Assembly: GCA_958510825.1 (NCBI GenBank)
Contig: OY294048.1
Location: 25,183,887 to 25,247,886, forward strand
Direction: 5' to 3'
DNA length: 64,000 bases
Source: Brachypterus glaber
Taxonomy: Eukaryota; Arthropoda; Insecta; Coleoptera; Kateretidae
Shown: positions 45,246 to 54,339 of the stretch, in pieces
Numbering within the stretch: the stretch's first letter is position 1
Layout of the letters: each line of letters begins with the position of its first letter
The notes under the pieces: generated by a model
Told to the model about the DNA's origin: nothing
Seen by the model: the letters and a program-made list of their open reading frames with translations, nothing else
Database searches by the model: none
Made by a program: the position numbers and the translations under genes

Positions 45246-46349
45246 CCCAAAAAATATCTAAAAAACATATTTTTTACGTTCTGAGTAGTTGCACGTCAAT
45301 AGACCATAGGTTTATATATTTTGGGCGAAAACCTGACATGATGGTAGGGTAGATAAAATTTATAAAACATTTTTTTTTTGAAATTGTAATAGTGCTGGAA
45401 AATAATATTTTAAAAAAAATCTTATAAGGGCTCTTATCTTGAACTTATACTATTATAGGTAAAATTTTTTTATAAAGATGACGATGTAAGTCGGATGATG
45501 CCTGGAAAAAAAGATGTCGGTATTATCAAAGAAGAGGGGCAAAAAATATATCTGCAAAAAAAATTGTTGCTGTGTAACTTAAAAAAACTGCACCAATTAT
45601 TTAAAAGCAAATTTCCCGAGGTTAAGGTTGGGTTTTCAACCTTTGCAGATCATCAAACACCACAATGCGTTTTAGCTGGTTCTGCTGGGACCCACAGTGT
45701 ATGTGTTTGCGAAATACATCAAAACTGCAAACCTATGATTGACGGTGCGAAACTGGTCCATTTAACATCTGCCAACGATTTTCCAATCAAAAGTTACCAG
45801 AGCTGCGTAGCCCAAACAATTTGCAACTCTGCACTGCCCTCTTGTTACATGAATGAATGTAAGATGTGCCCTGGTCCTTTCCAGTTAAAAAAAAAACGTT
45901 AGAAAATACTTTTGACGCAGGTTTATTGGATACGGTTTCATATAAACAATGGGTATCTGTGGATCGAAGCATGTTAGAAACTGTCCAAAAAAGTACACCA
46001 CGATTTATCAAAATATTTACAAATAAAATAATGCAGTAAAAAAAACATGCATTCATCGCTGCGCAACAGAATAGTTTCAAAAATGAAATAAAAGAAAATT
46101 TAAAAACTGGAGAATTTCTAGTCATAGGGGATTTTTCTGAAAACTATAAGTTCATTCATTCAAGTCATTCAGAATGAAATTCACGCTTTCCATTGGAATA
46201 ACAATCAGGCCACCATACATCCCTTTGTAAAATCTAAAAAAAATTTCGGGGCCCTGGTTCAAGGGGGGCATTTCTTTTAGTTTATAATAAATAATTAGGG
46301 CGTCGATAGTTTTTTTGAGTTTATAATAAATAGTTTATACTTTATTTTT

Positions 46350-46440
46350 ACAAAGCGAAGCAAATATGCCGGCTCTTTTCAAGTTAAAAATTAAATTTTT
46401 TTGCCTGTGGCTAAAGAGTTTTCTTCCATTTGAACTTTGA
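46350..46440 (+). repeat. Dispersed repeat R2, copy 1
   Basis: AAAGCGAAGCAAATATGC, GGCTCTTTTC and GC(C/T)TG(T/C)GGCT blocks recur at 61096-61190 in the same orientation. Confidence 0.6.
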
Positions 46441-47052
46441 ACAGTAACACTTAAATTAAAATATACTATGAAATTAAAAAAAAATGGCCTTAAATTAAAA
46501 TGAATGAACTATGAAAGAAGGGTATCGTTTTAAATGGGAGTTTTGGGCTAAATGAGAAAAGTATGTTTTTACTTAAAAAGGTGCAAAATTATGAAAAGAA
46601 ATGATGAAAAACTAATTACAAAGTTGATTTGTTGAAAATTCAAACTTGATCAATAATAGTAAAAAATTTTGTTTAATCGTAAATCTGACAACGATGCATC
46701 GTTTAAACCTCGTGATGCGCAAAGTGTAAATCTGTAGCCTAATATTGACAATTTAAATTCAATATTTTGTATATTTTTTTGTTTTATAATAAATCCATCT
46801 TATCAATCAATCTTTTTGTGCTCTAAATTATAACCTCGATATATGTATATTATTCAGCAGCTATAATGGCTCCTGTTAAATGTTTTGGGTGCGATAACTA
46901 TATTAACAAAAAAAGTAGAGCGAGACTTGCAAACAATGTAAGCTACCAGCAGTTTTTAGGTACTATTCGTGCATTAAGAGAAGAAGAATAGGTTGAACCT
47001 CAAGATTTCTCTCGAATATGCTCTAAGTGTTATTCTGCTTTTCTACGTCACG

Positions 47053-48790
47053 GTAGGTAAATTGGTAGTTTTTGTTTTCATGTGTAATAGATATTTTACA
47101 TCGCCACTTAGTGCCGATGTATTGAAATCTTCGCCGAAAAGTCAAAATCTTTGACCACGTTTTTTTCACATTTCTCGACGTTTTAGATCATTCTCGAAAT
47201 CAGTAAAAAATTTTTTGCGTCCGTCTGTCTGTCTGTCTGTCTGTCAGGGTGTAAACTCTCTAACTCCATTTCTACATGAGATATCGACTTGCGGTTTTTT
47301 GCATATTGTTTCTTATCCTATTCCGAAGAGCTGATTAGATGTTGGGGGTAAACGATTGGGGGTAAGGGGGTAAAAATAGGGTAAAACTCCTATTTTTAGC
47401 GTTTTTTGTTTATAATTAAAGCAATTATTATTGTATTTGGTTAATTTAGCACTTATATAAAAGATAATTTTAAATTGGTCAAAAAATGTTATAAACAACG
47501 TTTTCCTAAAACATTGTTTTCGAAATATTGGCGTTTAAAGCAGTAAAAGTTTTTTTTAGCATATCTCACATATTTATAACCCGATTTCAAAAAATTATAT
47601 TTTAAATAAAAGCTTTTTTTAAGCCCTATAAAAAATGTTATAGGGGAACATTTAAGTATTACGTAACGCTAATTGTAGCTAAATTCATACACTTCATACC
47701 ATTTAATTAATATTTAATACTTTGGCTATTTAACACGTTAACTACCACGGCCATTTTCGGGGGAGGGTCCATTTTTAAATATGTGTTACCTTTTGAAATC
47801 CTTCTCCTCTGAACATTTTTTACAAAAATTCCGGCTCGGTCTTTAGCCATGTAATTTTACGCTAGGCCAACCATCCCGTCATAAGAAACCCATGCCAAAG
47901 GTTCTCCTGAGGCATACACGCACAGTAAAGATTTTATTGTGCGTGTATATAAAATCATATACGTGGCGCACTGGACCCAACTAGCGTTTATACTTTTTCA
48001 TACACATGGCAGTCAACGTGATTTATTTTTTTATTTTTTGACAAACTTTGTTGAAGAAAAAACTGGTTGGTACTTGAACGTGCTTAAAATTATTTTTACC
48101 CTACTTTTTTCGTTTTTTTATTTATTTTTTGACATAATTTTTTTTTAAGAAAAAAAATCTTAAAAGATTATTTTATACTAAAATTAAAAAAAAAATGTGA
48201 AAAATGGCATTAGCCTCTGCGCATGACTCTCTTAAAAGTCGCCCCGTTCTTGGCACGACTGTCATAGAAGCCATGCGACTTTGTTAATTATATGCATCAG
48301 TTTTAAAGCAGCGTTTTAGGGAGGTAAATGTGCGTGTGTCAGCGTGTGGAGTAGCATATTATATTTTAGACTCTATTCATAGACATATGCGGCTGTTACC
48401 GGGTGCGCATGTCGGCTTCGGCCGACATGTGAGTGTACGATCTTTATATACAAAAAAATAGCCTAGCAACAGGCAACCAGATTATAGGGTAGCAGTGAAA
48501 GTGTTAAAAATATAATTTTTTTTAAGTTCCTTTTGTCAAAAAATGCTTTAAAAAAAAATAAAAATTTAGATCTCGTCAAAAAAAAATACTTTTGTCAAAC
48601 AGTAAAAAAAACAAATTGTGTAAAAAATTGTTTTAAGCCTTTTTGTGCATATAAAACTTAAAAAAAAGAACTTTAGACTTTTTTAGGTTCCCAAGGAAAC
48701 ATAATATTTATAATATTCTCTTATTATAAATGTATATTTTTAAACAATAAATTCAATAATAAAATTATTCATCATTTCATACTTTTTAAG
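47053..48790 (+). other. Intron of the ISL2EU gene
   Basis: It carries a (CTGT)n run (47223-47244), an inverted ATACACGCACA/TGTGCGTGTAT pair at 47911-47949, and a perfect 9-bp GC-rich stem with a TTCG loop at 48408-48429. No gene is seen in it. The frame at 47939-48148 has no motif. Confidence 0.6.
48408..48429. repeat. Perfect stem with TTCG tetraloop
   Basis: The arm CATGTCGGC is followed by TTCG and then by its exact complement GCCGACATG. As RNA this is an unusually stable hairpin. No U-tract follows and nothing shows a bacterial-type terminator. Confidence 0.8.
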
Positions 48791-50578
48791 ACAATCCAGC
48801 AGAAAATCCAGAAGTACATGTTAATGATATGGACGTGGATGAAAACCTGGATGAAAACCTAAACAGCCATGCAGTTTGTTGTGTTTGTAGAGCTCTCGTT
48901 CGGCAACGGATCTCCAAAAAAGCCGTTAAAGTTATGGATTAATAACAAAATATTTTGTCATCCAGAAAATCGAGCATGTCCAGAGCACTTTGAAACCGGA
49001 TTTTTCTCGGAAGAATCCATTGCCGTTATGAGATTGCATGCCGCTTCAAGAGATTTTACCAATCACGACAATGAGGCCCTTATAAACCTTCTTTCCGAAC
49101 GTGTAGTCCAATTGGAAAAACAATCCAATATATTTAATTTTGACGATGAAACGATGGATGACGAGGAGTATGATTGCTTAACAGGTCTGAACAAAGCACA
49201 GTTTAATAGACTTGCTGAAGAATGTGATTTAAAGACTAGAAAGGACATCAGCAAAAGAAACTGTGTGGCTATTTTTTTAATTAAACTTAGAGGTGACCCC
49301 AGTCAAAAAGTATTGGCTATGATGTTCGGAATGAAACCAGCGCAGCAACCCCGGATAAGCGAGATGTTTCATGATGTGTTAATATAATTATCAATTAACT
49401 TTGTACCCCAACATCTTGGTTATGGCCACATAACTAGAGAAGAATATGCTGCTTTACATAGCACAATAACTTCTAATAGACTGTGTCATGCTCAACCAGA
49501 TTCTCTCGTTGTATTGGTAGATGCCACATACCTCTCACCAGAAATCACAAGCACCTTTCCCAGAGGAAAACATATTGCATACCAAAACGGGAGAATTTGG
49601 TAAAGTTTTCGGTTTTAACAGCACCGGATGGTTACATCATAGATGTTACAGATGCTGCTGATTCATATAATAATGATTCTTCCATTTTTAACGCTATGGC
49701 ATTAAATGACGAAGGATTTGTTAATTTTTTTCGCGATGATGACAACATTATATATGATCGAGGCTACAGGGACTCAAATTAATTTTGCGAAAATATGGGT
49801 CTTCATATTTTTATGCCACATTTTCTTCCACATGGTCAACGTCAGTTAACTACACAGCAAGCCAATGAATCCAGGATCGTAACCATGATGAGATGGGTAA
49901 TAGAAGCAGTATTTGGTCGACTAAAAAACAAATTTAGATTTTTACGAAACATTTAAAAATATATTTCAAGTATTATGTGCAATTTCAAATGCGTTCTTTC
50001 CACCCATTAATCCAAGCTCACCAGAAGACAATCCGTTCTGTGATCATGTTTTATAACTTGTAACCCAACCAAATAATTTGTTAAACCGTGTGTTACAAGA
50101 AAATCTTTTGCGACAGCGCGTAGATTGTCCACTTGTAGACGGAATTTTGGATCTCCAAGATTTTCCGATTTTAACAGAAAATCAGATCCAAGATTTGACA
50201 AATGGAACATATCAAATTCGTTTAGCTTACTCGTACACCGCGTCCCACCTTAACAATGGTAATTATTTGGTTCGTCTGCATCGAGTACCTGGGGACGGCC
50301 AAACACGTTTGATAAGAGCTTCTATTCCCTCTCGGTTTCAGGCAGCTGAAGAAAGAAAATGCTTTATTGAATACAATAGCACACTGCCAGGAATTGAGGC
50401 AATCACCGGATGAGCGTGTCTGTGCAAATCTGGAGCCAGAGTCCTAGGCATGTGTGGGCATGTGTGTTCTGTCATGTGATTCTTATCATATGGTAGGCAA
50501 TATCCAGAAGTTAGATATCCATCAGCCGACATGGCTGAAAATCTTTTAGACGTTTCTAGGCTGTAATATATTACACTA

Positions 50579-50946
50579 CCGGGTTATTCTTTTAAATGGT
50601 ACACCCCCGTAACTTTTGAACGGGACGAAAAATAAACTTTAAATCTGGCATGTGTATATCACACAACAAAAACTATCATTTGCAATATTTCTCAATTTTA
50701 TATTCCGTAAGGCGGCGCTAGGGGGTAGTAGGGGACAGAATTTTAAATGGCACCCTAAGTCTTGTGATACATCATTTTAAAGAGCTTAAAATTCTCTATT
50801 TAACCCTGTAACTTTTTGTTTTAAAAAATTGAAAGATATTGCAAATGATAGTTTTTGTTGTGTGATATACACATTCCAGATTTAAAGTTTATTTCTCGTC
50901 CCGTTCATAAGTTACGGAGGGTGAACCGTTTAAAAGAATAACCCTG
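50579..50946. mobile_element. Foldback MITE, family F3, TA target (368 bp)
   Basis: CCGGGTTATTCTTTTAAATG at the left end and, reversed, CAGGGTTATTCTTTTAAACG at the right end pair; the inner blocks TTTAAATCTGGCATGTGTAT and ACTATCATTTGCAATAT also recur inverted. TA flanks (50577-50578, 50947-50948). The style, including a GTAACTTTTGAACG block, recalls family F1. Confidence 0.88.
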
Positions 50947-50989
50947 TATAGTGTAAAAGTAAAAGACTCTTATTGACTGTATCCTAGTA

Positions 50990-51190
50990 AAAAATAACGT
51001 TAGAAAGATTTGACCCAACGTTAGATAAATGTGATTTGAATGTGAGATGTCCTAAGGTTAGATACTTTTAAATAACGTTTATCTAACGTTAGATGCCTGA
51101 CGTTAGGGCCTGACATTAAAATAACGTTTATGTAAAGTTTTCAAAAATCGACAAAACTTTATTTTAACGTAATGTAACTAACGTTACGCT
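50990..51190. repeat. Cluster of AACGTTAG/TAACGTTA motifs
   Basis: AACGTTA or close variants (ACGTTAG, AACGTTTA, GACGTTAG) occur about eight or nine times in 200 bases, on both strands since the core is palindromic. No gene is nearby except the MITE just upstream. Confidence 0.6.
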
Positions 51191-51199
51191 TCAAATCAA

Positions 51200-51760
51200 A
51201 TCGGTTTCAAAAACAGATCTTTTTTTCATGTATTTTTTTATTTTATTTTTTTAAGTGTTTGGGAAAATGCAATATACCATTTACTGTGAATAGTATAATA
51301 TTGGCATAACTGAAATTCTTGTTTTTTTCTAAAAATAACACAAAAAAAGAATAATTTACGTGCACCGCTCTCACATGTAAGAGTGGGTTAAGAGCGAATA
51401 ATTTGCGTTGGAACCCAGAATCATTATGCGCATACGTAAATAATTATTAATTATAATTAACAGGTTAACAGTTGGACTAAGTATTTTAATCTAGATTTTT
51501 TACAAGTTATTTAAAAACTTTTAATAATATAATGTGGTTACAAAGTATTGAACAATTTCTACTTTCTTTATATTATAGTTAAAAATCTTTTTATATATAA
51601 AACATATAAATGTTTTCATTAAAACTACATTTCGTTTTTGTTTATTAATTTATTATGTAAAAAGCAAAAAATAATAATAAAAGAGTTTAGGGGTTGTTTT
51701 GATTTTTGGTTTCAAAAAATCGATTTCTATTTGCTTTTTTATACTTCTTAATATGTGTAT
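51200..51760. other. AT-rich spacer
   Basis: No feature recognised. Confidence 0.4.
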
Positions 51761-51762
51761 AA

Positions 51763-52262
51763 TACTCGGAAAAAAATTTAGAGGTTATTCTACATCCAAA
51801 AATATGAAAAAAAGTTCCTTTAAATGGTGTTCCCGAAACGAGCCCTAAGGGCATTAACATTGATAAAGGCAATCATTTCATGTAATTTTTATTTGGTTAT
51901 TTTAACCAGGGACGTGCAAAATGGGGGACTAAAGAACCATATTATATTGTCAATTTTATTGTCAATGTCAAAGAAATTACAGGTAAAAAAGTATGGGGCA
52001 AAAAGTGATATCGCCGCCCAATTTCGCGCGTTCCTGGTTAAAATAAATAAATAGATAAAATAACCAAAATTACATGAAATGATAGCCTTTATCAATGTGT
52101 AAAAATTCGTTACTGTGGTTTGGTAAAAAAGAAATTAGATAAAAACTCTTTTTTAGACGCACCCTTAGGGCTCGTTTCGGGACGAACATTTAAAGGAACT
52201 TTTTTCATATTTTTGGATGTAGAATAACCTCTAATTTTTTTTCCGAGTTCTGGAACACCCTG
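51763..52262. mobile_element. Foldback MITE, family F2, copy 2 (left end truncated)
   Basis: The right end GTTCTGGAACACCCTG with TA after it matches the F2 ends at 21066-21797. The inner block AGGTTATTCTACATCCAAAA and its inverted partner at about 52225 are present, but the left outermost 15 bases are missing (the sequence starts at ACTCGG). Inner arms hold GAAACGAGCCCTAAGGG. Centre frames at 51824-52095 are not genes. Confidence 0.8.
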
Positions 52263-52517
52263 TATTTAATTTTTTAAACTATTTTTCTAAACTTACAGTA
52301 ATTTTGTTCTACCCATTTTTAAACTTTTTAATAAATATACCACATATACCACCATTAAACCACATTAAACCACATTGACCAAGCTGTTGTAGATTATATT
52401 GTATTGACAAACTGAAACAAAAAATAAAATCTTTAACTAAAAAAAATATATAAAAATATAGAACTAAAAAAAAGATAATTACTTTTCCTTCAAATTAGTT
52501 ATTATATTGCTATGTTT
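52263..52517. other. AT-rich spacer
   Basis: No feature beyond a short ACCACATATACCACC run near 52340. Confidence 0.4.
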
Positions 52518-52598
52518 TTAAGGGGACTTTTCGTTTCGTAATTGGAAAAAAATAGGCTTTTTATTTTTTTCCAGTTCCGAAACGAAAAGTCCCCTTAA
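52518..52598. mobile_element. 81-bp near-perfect hairpin (mini-MITE)
   Basis: TTAAGGGGACTTTTCGTTTC at the left end pairs exactly with its complement at the right end; AATTGGAAAAAAATA pairs almost fully inside, leaving a loop of about 7 bases. TTAA lies at both outer edges. Confidence 0.85.
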
Positions 52599-52599
52599 G

Positions 52600-53019
52600 T
52601 CTTTGAATCTAAAACTTAACTTAGAATTGTTTCATCATGTTATCAGCATAACAAAATACACTTTATACTATAAAAGTCTTCAGTAAAAAAAACTTCTTTT
52701 TTGGCGTGAGACTCATAAGAATTAGGATGACTGTGACTTAGATATTGCTATGTATTTTGAGCTGCTGAACCCCAATATGGTATCAAATTAACCCTATCGG
52801 AATCCAATTTTCGTAAATATCGATAAAAATGCTATAAAAAGCGTCTTTTCGATTTTTACAGACTGCAACCCGAAAAAGTTATATTCGATTTAGCAGTCCA
52901 TAATACATATTTATGTATTTATGGACAATTATTTTTACTTTTATATTTTTTCAAAAGAATACTGATTTCCCTAAAAAAAAATCTGATATGATGCAAAGAT
53001 TATAGGAGAATACGAATCG
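52600..53019. other. AT-rich spacer
   Basis: No gene or repeat recognised. Confidence 0.4.
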
Positions 53020-53196
53020 CACGTCACAGTGCGTAAACTAACTAGCACTCTGTATGGATATTGGTATTTATTTCTTAAGACTTGATAAATGATTTTTTTA
53101 GATATATATTTTCAATATAAAAATAATATATTAAGTTAAAAGAAATATGTGCCAGTTACCCTACAGGGTGCTATTTAGTTAACGCACTGTGACATG
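53020..53196. mobile_element. Small MITE with 35-bp inverted ends
   Basis: CACGTCACAGTGCGT...CTAGCACTCTGTA on the left pairs with TACAGGGTGCTA...ACGCACTGTGACATG on the right, with a few mismatches. Confidence 0.7.
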
Positions 53197-53400
53197 CTCC
53201 CATAAAACGGTGTATAGTTTAAATTACATCACTAAGTATAATATACTAATATATTATGTACAATATGAAAGTCTTAGGAAAATACTATGTTTCTAACCTA
53301 ATAAGAAAATGCTATTTGGCAAAAGGCGCAACCTAGGCCAAGTTAGCATCTTGGGAGTTGGAAATGTTATTTTCTTATGAGGTTAGAACAGTTTTTTTTT

Positions 53401-53602
53401 TATTCACAATCATATAAAACATAAAATATTACAAAAAACACTACAAATGTTGCTCTCAATGACAATCATAGCACGCCATCTATGGTGTAAAATCTAAAGT
53501 CAAAACACGTTAGAAAAGAGCTATTTTTTGCCTTTGGTTAAATGATATACTTTGCAAATTTTTATGATGCGGAAAGGACATTTTACTATATGATTGTGAA
53601 TA
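53401..53602. mobile_element. Small MITE with 16-bp perfect inverted ends
   Basis: TATTCACAATCATATA (53401-53416) is the exact complement of TATATGATTGTGAATA (53587-53602). No coding is seen between. Confidence 0.65.
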
Positions 53603-54285
53603 AAATACCTTTTTTGTTAGCCTGTTAGGAAATTCTGTGGATAAGGTAAACTTTCTGTAACTTTTGTCTTTCCCAAAAGTGTATGTTGAGACAGACAGTA
53701 TACTGCAGCACAGGGAGTTAACTTAGTCACATAATTTCCTAGTTTACCTAAATAATGGAGAGCCACTTGCTTCGCTTTTTTCACGTGCCTTTACATTTAT
53801 AATGGTCAATTTTAAATCTCTCAGATTCCAGTATGTAAAATTCATTTTTACCAAGCACAATAATTGTTTAAGATGTTTAGGTTTTGTTCTTATTCTGGAC
53901 AGCAATCCATTACTGAAGACATCGTTGAAGACCAAATAATGAAGACCTAAAAAAAGTGATAATTTTTGTTTAACCAAAATTCAATATAATATATAATAAC
54001 ATTTAGAATATATTTATTTCAAACTACATTTTAAAAGTGTCTAAGTAACTTTTTCATAAACTATGGTTATGGTTATGTTTTTATTCTATCTCAGAATACA
54101 CTTCATTCAATTTTAATAATCTCGATACAAGTCAATATATTACCTGATGTAATATCATAATACGTTGCCCCAGTTTTGAACATCTTGAACATTTCTTTTA
54201 TCTTTTATCTTATAAGCCTTAGGCAATATTTACAACGTTTAATTTTAAAATCGACAACGCTAAAACTGAAAAGTTACATAAGCAG
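53603..54285. other. Spacer with no recognised feature
   Basis: The frame at 53744-53977 on the minus strand has no recognised motif. Confidence 0.4.
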
Positions 54286-54339
54286 CAACAAATTCTAAAT
54301 TCTAAATTCTATTAGGGTGGAGGGTAGCTATCTACACGC

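Larger units (their letters stand above)
43246..45458 (+). other. Intron of the GTHSVCVC-family gene
   Basis: The intron is bounded by CAG|GTGAGT and TATTATAG|GTA. It contains a 1-kb foldback (43450-44451) and a GC-rich zone (44815-45245) with internal duplication. Both splice sites are phase 0. Confidence 0.6.
42571..46240 (+). pseudogene. Transposon-like gene of the 'GTHSVCVC' family, two exons, broken
   Basis: From ATG 42571, exon 1 codes RSDRCFNPLKIENHPKKK, then (new frame) a CNLCRKKL zinc-type pair, then in the 42802-43245 frame a long helical part ending ILTLLPLNWSYPKIMADFNA and VRVAKDLAKEG. CAG|GTGAGT closes it (43246). Exon 2 begins after TATTATAG at 45459; phase 0 matches. It reads VSRMMPGKKDVG, LLLCNLKKLHQLFK, AGSAGTHSVCVCEIHQN, a Cys-rich CYMNECKMCPG, then, after shifts at about 45900, 46038 and 46165, GEFLVIGDFSENY and HWNNNQATIHPF. 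I recall the same order of blocks in multicopy proteins of insects and cnidarians that lack a named transposon superfamily. At least four breaks make it non-functional. Homology ends near 46240. Confidence 0.7.
46866..50560 (+). pseudogene. ISL2EU-type DDE transposase with SWIM zinc finger, two exons, broken
   Basis: Exon 1 (46866-47052) codes VKCFGCDNYI...ICSKCYSAFLRH with a TAG at 46989-46991. It ends CACG|GTAGGT. Exon 2 starts at 48791 after TTTTTAAG, and the split codon gives Asp. Exon 2 adds CCVCRAL, CHPENRACPEHF, GLNKAQFNRLAEE (DDE_Tnp_4-type helix), VLVDATYLS (first Asp), DDDNIIYDRGYRDS (second Asp) and NESRIVTMMRWVIEAVFGRL (Glu), then FPILTENQIQDLTNGTYQIR and a C-terminal CLCKSGARVLGMCGHV, a SWIM-type C-x-C...C-x-H finger. 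Breaks: a shift at about 48930, a TAA at about 49385, a shift at about 49550, further shifts and stops at 49780 and 49955, and TGA at 50411 and 50477. The last two and the exon 1 TAG all sit where the family has Trp. Confidence 0.85.

Noticed and set aside
49063..49254. Minus-strand frame opposite the ISL2EU exon
   Set aside because: Shadow of the transposase coding sequence.
53744..53977. 77-codon minus-strand frame
   Set aside because: No recognisable motif, no splice or repeat context.
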